A stretch of DNA of 64,000 nucleotides from Adiantum capillus-veneris. Taxonomy: Eukaryota; Streptophyta; Polypodiopsida; Polypodiales; Pteridaceae. The stretch lies in the NCBI GenBank assembly GCA_014529385.2, contig CM043946.1, forward strand, positions 35,295,558 to 35,359,557, written 5' to 3'. Position numbers and translations under genes: made by a program. Of the stretch, positions 11,890-22,636 are shown piece after piece (positions within the stretch are counted from its first letter, which is position 1; every line of letters begins with the position of its first letter). The notes beneath the pieces are model-generated. The model was not told where the DNA came from and searched no databases. It worked only from the letters and a program-made list of their open reading frames with translations.

Positions 11890-12470
11890 GGTGACAGGGT
11901 GGGGAGCATCAAATGAGTCAATCACTGCTCAGGACTACGTCCAAGGAAACACTAATTTTTGGGCCAAAAATCCTAAAGTAACAGCCTGGATCTACTCGCC
12001 TCAACCAAAGAGTTCTACAAAGTGCAAGATGAGCTATAAGTGCAAGACAAACAACTCAATCACGAGAAAGAACTACCACAAAAGGCAAAAGAAAAAATCA
12101 AAGCAGCGAGGAATGCGACAAGTTTGGGTACGAAAGTCAGACGCTAGTCAAAGTACCCAAGAAAGACAGGTGAGGCAGCGGATGATTCCAGTTAAGCTAC
12201 TTGAAGCAGAAGGATTCTATGCAGGTAACACTCAAATATGGTTACCAAAAAGTGTAGCTCAATCTGGAACAACCAAGAAAAATCATGCAGAACAAGCTTC
12301 TACCACAAGGCAAGCAATGATCACCAATAGCCAATAGAAGCCAAATGAAACCAAGGTTGCTCCAATCCCTAGATGGATACCTCATCATCAACTCCAAAAT
12401 CAAGGCTTCTACAATGGAAATCATCAAATCTTGCTACCAAAGACAAGTGTCCATCAAGTCATCGAGGAAA
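11890..12470 (+). pseudogene. P1 basic protein with W-I-P-K repeat units
   Basis: One reading frame runs through most of this stretch with a single stop at about 12336. It has three related units. 11915-11975: AQDYVQGNTNFWAKNP. About 12180-12255: IPVKLLEAEGFYAGN then TQIWLPK. About 12370-12430: RWIPHHQLQNQGFYNGN then HQILLPK. Between them are very basic linkers (HKRQKKKSKQR). The consensus is R-W-I-P-x2-LL-E-A-Q-G-[FY]-Y-x-G-N-x-Q-I-W-[VL]-P-K. Function is unknown; the basic linkers would suit nucleic-acid binding. Confidence 0.6.
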
Positions 12471-12499
12471 AGGAGTGAATACAAAAGACGGTCACACAA

Positions 12500-12600
12500 G
12501 GACCAAAAACTTTTTTCCCACCGGGTTTTTCCCTTTGGTCATCCAGCTTTTAAGACCCTAATCTAGAAACCCTCATCATCGACTTCTTGTATATAAAGAA
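12500..12600 (+). repeat. P1 copy of a TTTTCCC-GGGTTTTTCCC tail motif
   Basis: The motif of a pyrimidine run, then GGGTTTTTCCCTTTGGTCATCC, then AGACCCTAA is repeated with changes at 36768-36830 in P2. It lies between the last W-I-P-K unit and the polypurine tract. Similar CCCA-TGGGTTTTT motifs are common in plant LTR-element tails. Confidence 0.5.
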
Positions 12601-13089
12601 ATGGCTACCCAAATCAATCCATAACAACTTGGAGCAAAAACTGCAGGTCTCCAGATGCTTATCAAGAAAATCTTTTATCTCCAAGGTCGACAACAAAGCT
12701 CCATCAAAAAATGGCAAGTCAAAAAATGGCCTACAATGACAAGCAATGACAAATTCAGCAAGCGAGCTATCCACAACAACCATACATAGCTCACACAGTG
12801 CTTCAATATTGGTGACTTATCGTAGACAACTCAAATTACATTGGACATGGAAAGCATACCCATCATAAAGTCCACGTGGCAACAAAGAATATTGTGCAAT
12901 GCGAAGAAAAGTTGTCTCGGTAATCAAAGATCAAGTCACGTATCAAACAACATGGACGATATGAATCACTCAAGGAAGGGCGTCATCAACGACAAAGCAC
13001 TTCGCAAGCTGAAGACCAACCTTGAAGACAAAGTTGAAGACAACCCTATGGCAAGAATACAAAGGTCGTGTCAAGGGACGACACGAATT

Positions 13090-13103
13090 AGGACGGGGGG
13101 AAT
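13090..13103 (+). other. P1 polypurine tract
   Basis: GGACGGGGGGAA directly precedes TGTTTGAGGACAG at 13103, the arrangement that primes plus-strand DNA synthesis at the 3' LTR boundary. Confidence 0.6.
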
Positions 13104-14229
13104 GTTTGAGGACAGATCAAACAGATGCCCAATTGGTCAAACATGTAGCCGGACACCACATTTGTACTCTATTAGTTTTCCGAGCTAGTGTAGTAATACT
13201 TTGTGTAAATCCTAATTCCAGAGTAGTGGGTCAATTCCTTGAGTTGTAATGTTGTCATGACATTTGTAAAGGTTCGTGTGAGCCGGCCACTGGCCATTTA
13301 GAATGCCCTAGGTATAAAGGTCAATAACCTTAATGTGAAAGGAGCCTTATCTTTAGAAGAAGAAACGAGCTCTACTATACGTACGCTCGAGCTACGAGGC
13401 TGCTCCACCTTGTAATCAACTTTTCTAATGATTGGGTAATCCGTTTTCAATTCCAAAACTTGCATTGTGTTCCTCTCTCTTTGCTCTTTCAATTAAGTGT
13501 AAGCATTTTAGTTTTGTTGAGGTTCGTGACTACGTGTCTCTGAGCTATAATTACAGATTTGAGTGCTTAAATCATTGTTTATTGTCGTTTTGACCATAGG
13601 AGAGTGTTCTTAGACCATAGGACGACATTTTTGGCATGTTATGTTGCAGTTTTCAGGACCTTTTTCATGATGGACCGTGATTTTGGTACCTTGTTGGATT
13701 GCATCCAAATTTGCTAGGATAGTGTCCCTAGGTGTCATAGACCTCCTCCTAAAGTTTCGTTGCATTTCGAGTCCATTCGAGTGCCGAAATGGCGTGATGA
13801 CCTAGAGTTGTGAGAAAGGATATAGGCAGATTTCCCTGATCATTGAGTGTTGGCTTGCTTGTTGAGCTAGTGTGTTTGCTTCTTAAGGTTCACTTAGTGA
13901 GATTGACGATCTCATAGAGTTTGCGTGCCCCATCCAAGTCACTTTCCCTGAGTATTGACATTATGCTAGTGACAGAAAGCTATGTTGCAGACGTCCGTCG
14001 CGGCGACCCGCTAACATCAACTAACCCTCGAATGTTCCAGTTAGAGTGCGCCTCTCATCGTTGATCACTCTACCCTTTTCCTATTAGACTGACAAGCGCG
14101 GTACTTGACTCTACCAAATAAATAATACGATGTCTGTTGTAGGTGATATGAATGTGCATGAGGATTAACACATGCTTATTGAAAAAAATCATGACATAGC
14201 TTGCCAACCCCCCCTTGCCTGCTTGATCA

Positions 14230-14367
14230 TTCATGACAAGCAGAGGTTCCTAGGGTGAACAACTCTTGCATCTCATCCCGAGAAACCTCACTTACATTCT
14301 CCGATGTCTCCACATTGTCTTCCTCTATTGATAGCATCTCATCTGTCACAATTGTCATCAAACGTGC
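14230..14367 (-). pseudogene. Gypsy-T integrase C-terminus, distal piece
   Basis: On the minus strand this gives A-R-L-M-T-I-V-T-D-E-M-L-S-I-E-E-D followed by about 27 more residues and a stop. It is the continuation of the integrase frame that stops at 21491 on the far side of the inserted element. With the insertion and one copy of the 4-bp duplication (GTGC on plus) removed, the two pieces share one frame across R-L-K-K-Y-L-A / R-L-M-T. Confidence 0.8.
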
Positions 14368-14581
14368 TGACGGGAGCAAAGCGAACCCCGAATCCCCGAC
14401 GGCCTCTAAAACACCGGGGACCAAATGGCGCGCCTCGAGCCTGTCATGGTAAAGCAAACAGGGGGCACCACCTAGCTTCAACGGCTAGGACGCAAACAAC
14501 ACACCACCATAACAAAGTTTTCATCCAAGAGAGATGGATGCTTGGGAGTAATGATGAAGAGGAAAGGGAATGAGATCAAGT

Positions 14582-14617
<36 letters not shown>

Positions 14618-15909
14618 GGGAGGGGGTATAGCAGCTTAGTACTTAGACACCACAAAAGGATGGCGAATCCACACACCCTTCACACATACACAAGCTCACT
14701 CCAAACACAAGACTAGGTGGCGATTCCGCACACCTCACATGGGCAAAACGTTGCAAGAAAACATACTCACAAAACCTCAAGCTTTATTTAGAGAATAAGG
14801 TGATGAAATGGGGAGCATAGGGTAGGGGAATGAGAAGGGAGAGAGTGGTAGAGCACATGGCGGATAGGTGGGAGTTGATGGCGAAGACTCGTACGAGGGT
14901 TATGGCCATAATCCTTCATTTAGTTGCCCTTCATCTTCCATATCCCAAGGGTGTAGAGGTCATGCTCAAGACGAGCATGGTGATTGCGGTGATGGTGATG
15001 GTGTGGGTGTGTGTGTGTGCACTAGGCACACACAGTGTATAGTGTACTCTTTGGTGATGGTGACCCCTCTTTATATAGGGGAGGAGGGGGGAGAAATTCT
15101 AGAATTTAGAAATGAAGAAATCATTATCTACATAGGCCATGTGACTGTGGGCCCCACTTGTTTGGCTGTGTGTATATGTGCCAGAACAGCAGTCTCATGA
15201 GAGAGAGACTAAGAGAGAGAGAGATGGGTGAATGGAAAATGAGAGGTGACATGGAGAATAAAGTAATTACAAGAGGGGAGAGAGGGGAGTGTGTTCAGAG
15301 GTGAATCTGTGTGCATATGTGTGTGAACACAAGAAAAATCAGGTAACCACTGGGTGGGGATGGGTCTGTGGGCACCTTTTTCAGTGAAACTGAGTGTGTG
15401 TGAGTGTGGGGGAGGTTATTTAGCTACAAGACAAGAGACATGGCTCCCTTTAGAGAGAGAGGGGGGTATTTGGGTCATGGGATATGATAGGAGAGAGAAA
15501 GAGGGGGTGGGGTATACTATTTTGGAAGATAGGGTATGTTGCATGTGAGTTAGGGTGCATTATTGGTGAGTTATAATGCATTATTGGTGAGAGGTGGGGT
15601 AGCTTGAGGGGAGAGAGAAAGGAGAAAGGACAAAGGGAAGAGAGAGGGGGTTGACCTTTTGAGTGGAGGAGAGGAAAAGGGACACACGGCGGGGCAACAA
15701 TGAAGAAAAAGGAGGCAAGGTGGGGATGGGCTACCCCGTAGGCATGAGGTGGCCTATTTTACCTTTCTTATATATTTACATAATCATACTTTATTTTTTT
15801 CTTACTTTTTCCAATGCCTTTTATCTCTCCCTCCCTAAGAGGGGGTTTTCATGGGGTGGGGACGAGAGAAGAGGGGTATGGGAGCTTGGCTTGTGAAAAG
15901 CCCTCATCA
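14368..15909 (-). repeat. 3' LTR of the pol-less element
   Basis: A 1542-bp LTR with TG...CA ends on both strands, containing a short GA run and GT-rich patches. It pairs with 19811-21490. TTTATATAGGGG near 15070 could be a TATA-type element on either strand. Confidence 0.92.
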
Positions 15910-15910
15910 T

Positions 15911-15925
15911 TAGCCCTCCCCTTTC
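15911..15925 (-). other. Polypurine tract of the pol-less element
   Basis: On the minus strand GAAAGGGGAGGGCTAA precedes the LTR start TGATGAGGGC, which fits plus-strand priming. Confidence 0.7.
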
Positions 15926-15950
15926 GGCTAGAGGCATTCATGCCTCTAGC

Positions 15951-16178
15951 TCATCTGTTTCTTCTTCCGCTTAGCTGTAGGATCCGATATCGAGTTGCCT
16001 TCTGAATTAGCCATTCCATTTGGCCATTGGTAAGGTTTCTGGGATATTCATGAATCTGTAACAGGTCCGGGTGATAGCTTGTTTCTTGGAATAGTGTCGG
16101 TTGATTAAAGGGGAAGCCCATGGCTTCCAGAACTTTGTGCCAGTGTCCTCCTGGATTCCAAGTGAAAAATAGGATCAT
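15951..16178 (-). pseudogene. Short C-terminal coding fragment after gag in the pol-less element
   Basis: An open frame of 75 codons just downstream of the gag stop, starting M-I-L-F-F-T-W-N-P-G-G-H-W-H-K-V. I recognise no domain. It ends close to the polypurine tract and may be a separated tail of the large frame. Confidence 0.3.
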
Positions 16179-16181
16179 TGT

Positions 16182-18428
16182 CTACAGTGTCCGAACAATA
16201 AAATTTGCATGCCAAATTGGACCAAATTTGTAACCACCAGTAGCGAGAGGGGAAATGAGCATCTTGGCTCTTGCAAAGACAGAACTGAAAATTAGGATTC
16301 CCAAGAGTGTACCAAGAATCCACCATATATGGCCGCCTTGTTGGTGTAGTGAGCTCAAGTTGTCTTCAGAATCCTGCTTACTGCCATGACTAGAAAAAAC
16401 TGCAAGCATATCATGCTTCTTTTGGGTGTGCTCAAACATGTCAGCTTCCTTTACTGATGCTAATAGCAAGCCACCCACCTTGCGGCTTAAATACAAGCGG
16501 AATCCACTTACCTTTCTCCAAAGAGAGGATGCACTATTTGTAAAAAATTGTACCAAATTTTGAATGAGGTCTTCATTCTTGCATTCTATCAGGCTTTTGT
16601 CTATCCATGGCTCCTTTGCTCTTATCTCCATGCTGATCTTCTCTCTATATGTTATAGGGGCTAGCCATAGCCATAGGTCTGATGCATCCCATACAAACAC
16701 AATGCTGTGTTGTGGAGGAGTTTGGAACATTCCTAAAAGGTCGGCAACATATTGATCATCACACTTACTCTGAACACCCTCACATAAACTGGAGGCATTA
16801 CCCATCTCCAAGTTTATAATACCCTTCAGTAGACTAGAGGCATTACCCATCTCTAAGTCTATAACACTGCACAATAAAGTCTTGCTCGGCTGCCAAGCCT
16901 CTGGAGAAATATCCAACTCCAAACCTTCAGTCATACTTACCTCTTTGTTATGGTCCTCTAGTGAAACTGCCTTGATGAAAGATTCCTTTAGCTTGCTACA
17001 CTGTCTTGGGTCCATGCTAGTGCACAGGCTTCCGTTTTCAAAGCCCTCCCCTTTGCTTGATATGTTGTCCATCTTCTGCAAAGCCTTGCTAACAAGCTGG
17101 TTTTCCTCTTCTCTTGTATCTTTCATGAACTTTGCATTCCTCTTACTCTGACGAGGCCTAATCAACACTTTACACCTTCTTACCCTTACTGCCCAATGTT
17201 GTCGATTGATCGCTTTGGTGCCTATTTCATCCAAGGTTAAAGATGTACTCACATTTGTAACACAATTTTCTTGACTTACCTCCCCCACCTGGGTAGCATC
17301 TTTTGATTCTTTAACCTCTTGTTCCACTGCTTCAGTTCTTTGAATAGTCTTCTTACTTAATCCTTCTTCTGTTACACTCATCTTGACCTCTTCTGCAAGA
17401 CCAATGATATTTGGTGTGCTTGTACCAATTGGTGGTGGGCGTAGGATGATTGTAAGTGGTGATTGTGGTGGTGGTTGCATTGGTGACTGGCGTCGAATTG
17501 GTGTGGCCAGCTGTGGTTGCACCGCTGGTGGTGTGATTTGAACAGGTGGGATTGGTTGCCTGAGTGGCGGTGGTCTTGCTCTTGGTGGAGAGATCTGATT
17601 CTGTCTCCCCCCTCTATTGAAATTCTGCCTCCTCGAGTGTGGGCAGTAGTACATTTCATGGCCATCTTCCCCATAGTTGTAACAGTGGTACTCTGGGTTC
17701 TGCCTTCGTTGTCCTCTTCCTTGTTCTGTGTTCCTGCCAGGTGCATGCCCTTGCTGCACCAGATGCATAGATAAACTCTCTAGTTGGGTGGTGATACGAC
17801 TCAGCAGGTCTTGCTCTTCTGATGCCTCCTGCGGTTGGACTCTATGATTGGCTGTTGCAGTCACTGGGGTTGGTTGTATCGAGCTTGTTTCCTCTGACTC
17901 GTTTACTCTTGCTTGCATGCGTAGCTTCTTGTCTTTAAGGCGGGCTACTTCGACTGCCAACTCATATGTTGCAGGAAACCTTCCCTTCACCTTCTCTCTA
18001 AGCGGCGACCATAGACCAGCAATGAAACGGTCCTTCTTTAGGAAATTAGGCGCTCCTTCACCTTCCTCCAGCGAGGCAACCCATCTCTCCCATAAGTCCA
18101 CAAATTTGGACTCGTAGGTGGCATACTCCAGCAGGCCTCCCTGCTTTAATTCTATCAGTAACTGCCATAGCCTCTCCGAGGTTGTGCCTCCACCAAACCT
18201 CTTTACAAAAGTAGCCATTAACACATCCCATGCATTCTTGGTGGCCTGGGGCAATGCATTATACTAGGACTTGGCCTCTACTTTCATCAGTAGAGGAAAA
18301 ATTCTAAGTCGTGAAGCATCGTCATCTTTGTTGGAGACGATACAAGCAATGTCGAAATCATCCAAAAAGTCGATGGTGAGATCCTCTCCCTTCTTTCCAC
18401 TGAACGTGGGGAAAGAAACACTTGCCAT
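16182..18428 (-). pseudogene. Gag-like protein with zinc knuckle and C-terminal membrane segment
   Basis: The frame starts at ATG 18428 (M-A-S-V-S-F-P-T-F-S-G) and runs about 748 codons with one in-frame TAG at 18264-18266, where related gags usually have Trp (W-Y-N-A-L-P). Retrotransposon-gag region: residues ~20-200 (FLKKDRFIAGL, FPATYELAVEVARLK). Zinc knuckle C-Y-N-Y-G-E-D-G-H-E-M-Y-Y-C at about 17640-17690, with the second Cys replaced by Tyr. Then a Pro-rich stretch, a short tandem repeat (LEMGNASSL twice, 16788-16865), and near the end one strongly hydrophobic segment (W-W-I-L-G-T-L-L-G-I-L-I-F). The membrane segment recalls env-like tails of some plant retroelements, but no env homology is established. 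Confidence 0.75.
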
Positions 18429-18539
18429 GGTAGTGACTCAGGAAATTACAAACCTCTTTTTTCTTTTTTTATTTTTATTTTACATTACATTAACAGTGCG
18501 GCTCATAGAAGCTTTTTTACAAGGGTGGGTGGATAGGTT

Positions 18540-19735
18540 AAAACAAGATAAAGATAGAAATATTAAAGGAATGATGGTAATCTAATATGGGGAGAATGAT
18601 AGGGTTCGGGGAATTGAGGATTTCTCCTAGTACCGCCGCGCCGAATAGGTGTACAATCTTCTGTTGGTAGAAGACTTTCCTATCTACATAGATATTCACA
18701 TGCATATGCTGCAAGAATCTGAATGGGAATGCCGTTGGCCCGTTTTCCATCATGCACAGAGGATGAAATACTTACTTATACTCTTATCGTGCCAGTGTTG
18801 ATGAGTCGGCACATCCACAAGAGGTCGTCGCCTTTCATGGGCTCTACCTTTCCTTCGTTGCTCAGCACGTACGGGGTGATGGCGACGCGTCTGACCACTC
18901 CCAGCCTCTTGGCTAACAACAATTGCAAGTAATTTCCGTAGTCGGCGTGTTGCATGAATTCTACTCCATTCAGTTGCAACTCGTCCCCAGCCCACTGGGT
19001 TTCTCCCGTGGTAGAGAGCTTCTTCAAGATAAGTTGTACAGGGAGAGGAGGAAGATCGTCCACTCTCTTTCCAAAACAGCGAGAGCAGTAGCCGAATCAC
19101 TCTTCTCTAGGACATGGGAATCTTCTTACCACTTCTTCTTCTGGATTGTCGAAGTGGATTGGTAGCACTCGCATGCTTTGTGCAAATCGGTAGGCGACCT
19201 TTCGCCGCTTAGCTTCGGATGACTTCCTCTTTGGCAAACTGGGTACAACCCGGCTTTCTGAGCTTGAAGCACTTGCTTGGCCAGATGCTTCTCCCTTCCA
19301 GGTCATGTGTTTCCAGACTGGCTTATCTTCTCCTTGCCTTTGGCTCTAGCAGCCCCTTTAGGCCACTTTGGAGTTATAACTTTGACTGTAGTTTCTTTAG
19401 GGAAAAGAGGTCTCACCGTTTGCTTACCTTCCTTGATGTGAATGACTTCTTTGCGATGAATGTCGATGTAGATGACTTCAGCCCTTTCGCTGCCTTCGTT
19501 GCTAGCACTCATTGACAGTGTGCCTTGGTTAACAACAGTGATGGCACTTCACCGACCTCCCACCTGATGCTCTCAATTTATAGTTAGAACGAGCAACACG
19601 AGATGGAGAATTTACCTCTTGAATGCTGACGACACTGCAGCCTGGCAGTAGCACCTCAATGAAGGCGGCTAGTGCCTCCTTCGTCTCTTCTTCTTCCGTC
19701 CTCCAGTTAAAAAATTCCTTCAGCCATTCGTCCAT
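18540..19735 (-). pseudogene. Extra ORF region between primer site and gag
   Basis: Three open pieces in different frames lie upstream of gag. 19735-19529 starts MDEWLKEFFNWRTEEEE. 19512-19303 starts MSASNEGSERAEVIYIDI. 19306-18776, with one stop near 19097, contains a Ser-rich stretch, the basic patch PKRKSSEAKRRK, then LPPLPVQLILKKLS and a 90-residue continuation. I recognise no domain. An additional ORF before gag is known in Ogre/Tat elements. Whether these are one broken protein or several is unclear. Confidence 0.45.
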
Positions 19736-19793
19736 GATTGATAGTGGGCGTCACTTTCAGCATTGTAAACTGAAGGGTCTTAGAAAGCCCTCC

Positions 19794-19810
19794 TCCGTGG
19801 GGGCACCAAA
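19794..19810 (-). other. Primer-binding-like site of the pol-less element
   Basis: On the minus strand TTTGGTGCCCCCACGGA follows the LTR end ...CCCGTCA. The TGG start and position suit a tRNA primer site; I cannot name the tRNA. Confidence 0.6.
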
Positions 19811-20021
19811 TGACGGGAGCAAAGCAAACCCCGAATCCCCGACGGCCTCTACAACACCGGGGACCGAATGGCGCGCCTCGAGCCTGTCATGGTAAAGCAA
19901 ACAGGGGGCACCACCTAGCTTCAACGGCTAGGACGCAAACAACACACCACCATAACAAAGTTTTCATCCAAGAGAGATGGATGCTTGGGAGTAATGATGA
20001 AGAGGAAAGGGAATGAGATCA

Positions 20022-20056
<35 letters not shown>

Positions 20057-21490
20057 GGGAGGGGGTATAGCAGCTTAGTACTTAGGCACCACAAAAGGAT
20101 GGCGAATCCGCACACCCTTCACACATACACAAGTGAGAGAGTGAGAGTGAGAGAGAGAGAGAGAGAGAGTGAGGGAGGGGGTATAGCAGCTTAGTACTTA
20201 GGCACCACAAAAGGATGGCGAATCCACACACCCTTCACACATACACAAGCTCACTCCAAACACAAGACTAGGTGGCGATTCCGCACACCTCACATGGGCA
20301 AAACGTTGCAAGAAAACATACTCACAAAACCTCAAGCTTTATTTAGAGAATAAGGTGATGAAATGGGGAGCATAGAGTAGGGGAATGAGAAGGGAGAGAG
20401 TGGTAGAGCACATGGCGGATAGGTGGGAGTTGATGGCGAAGACTCGCACGAGGGTTATGGCCATAATCCTTCATTTAGTTGCCCTTCATCTTCCATAGCC
20501 CAAGGGTGTAGAGGTCATGCTCAAGACGAGCATGGTGATTGCGGTGATGGTGATGGTGTGGGTGTGTGTGTGTGCACTAGGCACACACAGTGTATAGTGT
20601 ACTCTTTGGTGACGGTGTGTGTGTCCTTAGTGTGATGGTGACCCCTCTTTATATAGGGGAGGAGGGGGGAGAAATTCTAGAATTTAGAAATGAAGAAATC
20701 ATTATCTACATAGGCCATGTGACTGTGGGTCCCACTTGTTTGGCTGTGTGTATATGTGCCAGAACAGTAGTCTCATGAGAGAGAGACTAAGAGAGAGAGA
20801 GAGATGGGTGAATGGAAAATGAGAGGTGACATGGAGAATAAAGTAATTACAAGAGGGGAGAGAGGGGAGTGTGTTCAGAGGTGAATCTGTGTGCAGATGT
20901 GTGTGAACACAAGAAAAATCAGGTAACCACCGGGTGGGGATGGATCTGTGGGCACCTTTTTCAGTGAAACTGAGTGTGTGTGAGTGTGGGGGAGGTTATT
21001 TAGCTACAAGACAAGAGACATGGCACCCTTTAGAGAGAGAGGGGGGTATTTGGGTCATGGGATATGATAGGAGAGAGAAAGAGGGGGTGGGGTATACTAT
21101 TTTGGAAGATAGGGTATGTTGCATGTGAGTTAGGGTGCATTATTGGTGAGTTATAATGCATTATTGGTGAGAGGTGGGGTAGCTTGAGGGGAGAGAGAAA
21201 GGAGAAAGGACAAAGGGAAGAGAGAGGGGGTTGACCTTTTGAGTGGAGGAGAGGAAAAGGGACACACGACGGGGCAACAGTGAAGAAAAAGGAGGCAAGG
21301 TGGGGATGGGCTACCCCGCAGGCATGAGGTGGCCTATTTTACCTTTCTTATATATTTACATAATCATACTTTATTTTTTTTCTTACTTCTTCCAATGCCT
21401 TTTATCTCTCCCTCCCTAAGAGGGGGTTTTCATGGGGTGGGGACGAGAGAAGAGGGGTATGGGAGCTTGGCTTGTGAAAAGCCCTCATCA
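19811..21490 (-). repeat. 5' LTR of the pol-less element
   Basis: A 1680-bp partner of 14368-15909. It is longer because a block of about 116 bp (GTGAGGGAGGGGGTATAGC...) is present twice (about 20052 and 20168) and because of a small GT-rich addition near 20611-20634. Confidence 0.92.
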
Positions 21491-22621
21491 GTGCCAAGTA
21501 TTTCTTTAGTCTATAACCATTAACACGATATTTATGTTTTGCACCACTCAAATCAGCCAACTGATATGTGCCATTATCAATGTTCTTGACAATAGTAAAA
21601 GGACCTTCCCATTTAATTTGAAACTTCTTTTGAAAGGTATTGTCCACCTTACTATTGTATCGTAACACCACATCACCCTTTTCAATTTTCTTGTCCTCCA
21701 CGCATTCATTGGCTTTTAGTTGAGCCTTCTTTGATACTACCTCATAGTAGCTCAAAGCTAAAACTCTGTGCAATTGCAAACATTGTAAATCCAGCAGTAT
21801 TTTCTGCCAAGCATTTGTTTGCTCTTCATATTCCAATGATAGTAACTTGAGTGCAGGAATCTCCACCTCAATTGGCAATAAAGCTCCCTTGCCATAAACC
21901 AGGTGATAAGGAGAAAATCCGGTGCTCGTTTTGATTATAGTTCTGTAGGCCCATAATGCGCATAGCAACTCTGAATCCCAAGTTTTCTCATGTGTCTGGA
22001 TCATCTTTGTCAAGATCTTTACCAACTCTCCATTGAATCTCTCATTGAGACCATTACATTGTGGATAATAAGGAGAACTTGACAGCCTTTTCTTTTGTCC
22101 ATCAAGACAAATAATCCATTGCTATCAAGATGTAAGCATTTCTCTTGCTAGTCATAGGTAAGGGTCCAACAGTATCAAGACCCCATTTTTCAAACACATC
22201 AAAAGCTACGATTGTCTTTCGCAATTCATGCTTCAAAATTATCTTTCCCATCTCTGGCAAGGCAAACACAACTTGAACCAATGATTAACATCCCATTGAA
22301 TGCTTGGTCATACATAACCTTCTTGCCAAATTTTATGCAACATGATTTTCATGGCAAAATGGCCTCCACAAGATCCCTCATGATTTTCTTCCAGGATTTT
22401 GTAAATTTCCTCTTTCCAAGGCACAGAAGCAAATCCAAATCACCTCCTTTCATGTAAAGCACATCATCAAGCATTTTGTATTTCCTGGCTTTCCTTATGA
22501 ACGCATACTTTTTAGAAGACGTTAAACCGTCAGGTAGGACAATTGTTAATGGAAATTCCACTTCCGTTGATAACATTACCCTTCCATGATATAAAGGAGC
22601 ATCTGCCTTTAGCACAAACAC
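21491..22621 (-). pseudogene. Gypsy-T integrase, proximal piece, with catalytic middle deleted
   Basis: The N-terminal zinc-binding region is recognisable in broken frames (G-H-F-A-M-K, then C-L-P-C-Q-R, about 22260-22380). The first catalytic Asp lies in G-L-D-T-V-G-P-L-P (near 22170), the catalytic Glu in Y-Y-P-Q-C-N-G-L-N-E-R-F (near 22050). Only a short A-V-K-F-S-like join separates them, so about 50 residues with the second Asp are missing. The C-terminal domain (E-D-K-K-I-E-K-G-D-V-V-L, then K-W-E-G-P-F-T-I-V) reaches 21491, where the inserted LTR begins. Confidence 0.85.
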
Positions 22622-22636
22622 ACAAGTGATAATTTC

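Larger units (their letters stand above)
10080..13990 (+). mobile_element. LTR-type element P1 (3' part), carrying the W-I-P-K module
   Basis: Plus-strand coding remnants (retropepsin-like pieces, an acidic segment, basic W-I-P-K repeats) are followed by a polypurine tract (about 13090-13102) and a sequence starting TGTTTGAGGACAG that has the position of a 3' LTR, with TATA-like TATAAAGG at about 13312. No 5' LTR, RT or integrase is visible; the LINE lies directly upstream. The 3' LTR end is uncertain, so 13990 is only a guess. Element P3 ends the same way (polypurine tract then TGTTTGCTGACAG). Confidence 0.6.
14368..21490 (-). mobile_element. Pol-less LTR retrotransposon (LARD-like) with gag, inserted in the Gypsy-T integrase
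   Basis: Two long direct repeats begin TGACGGGAGCAAAGC and end AAGCCCTCATCA. The flanks carry the same 4 bases: GTGC at 14364-14367 and at 21491-21494. A primer-binding-like site (19794-19810) and a polypurine tract (15911-15925) set the minus orientation. The 3.9-kb interior codes for gag and extra ORFs but no protease, RT, RNase H or integrase, so it must move with enzymes made elsewhere. The LTRs look almost identical apart from small indels, which suggests recent insertion. Confidence 0.92.

Noticed and set aside
14868-15548. Open frames repeated at 20423-21128
   Set aside because: Both lie inside the long LTRs; duplication is due to the LTR pair, with no coding evidence.
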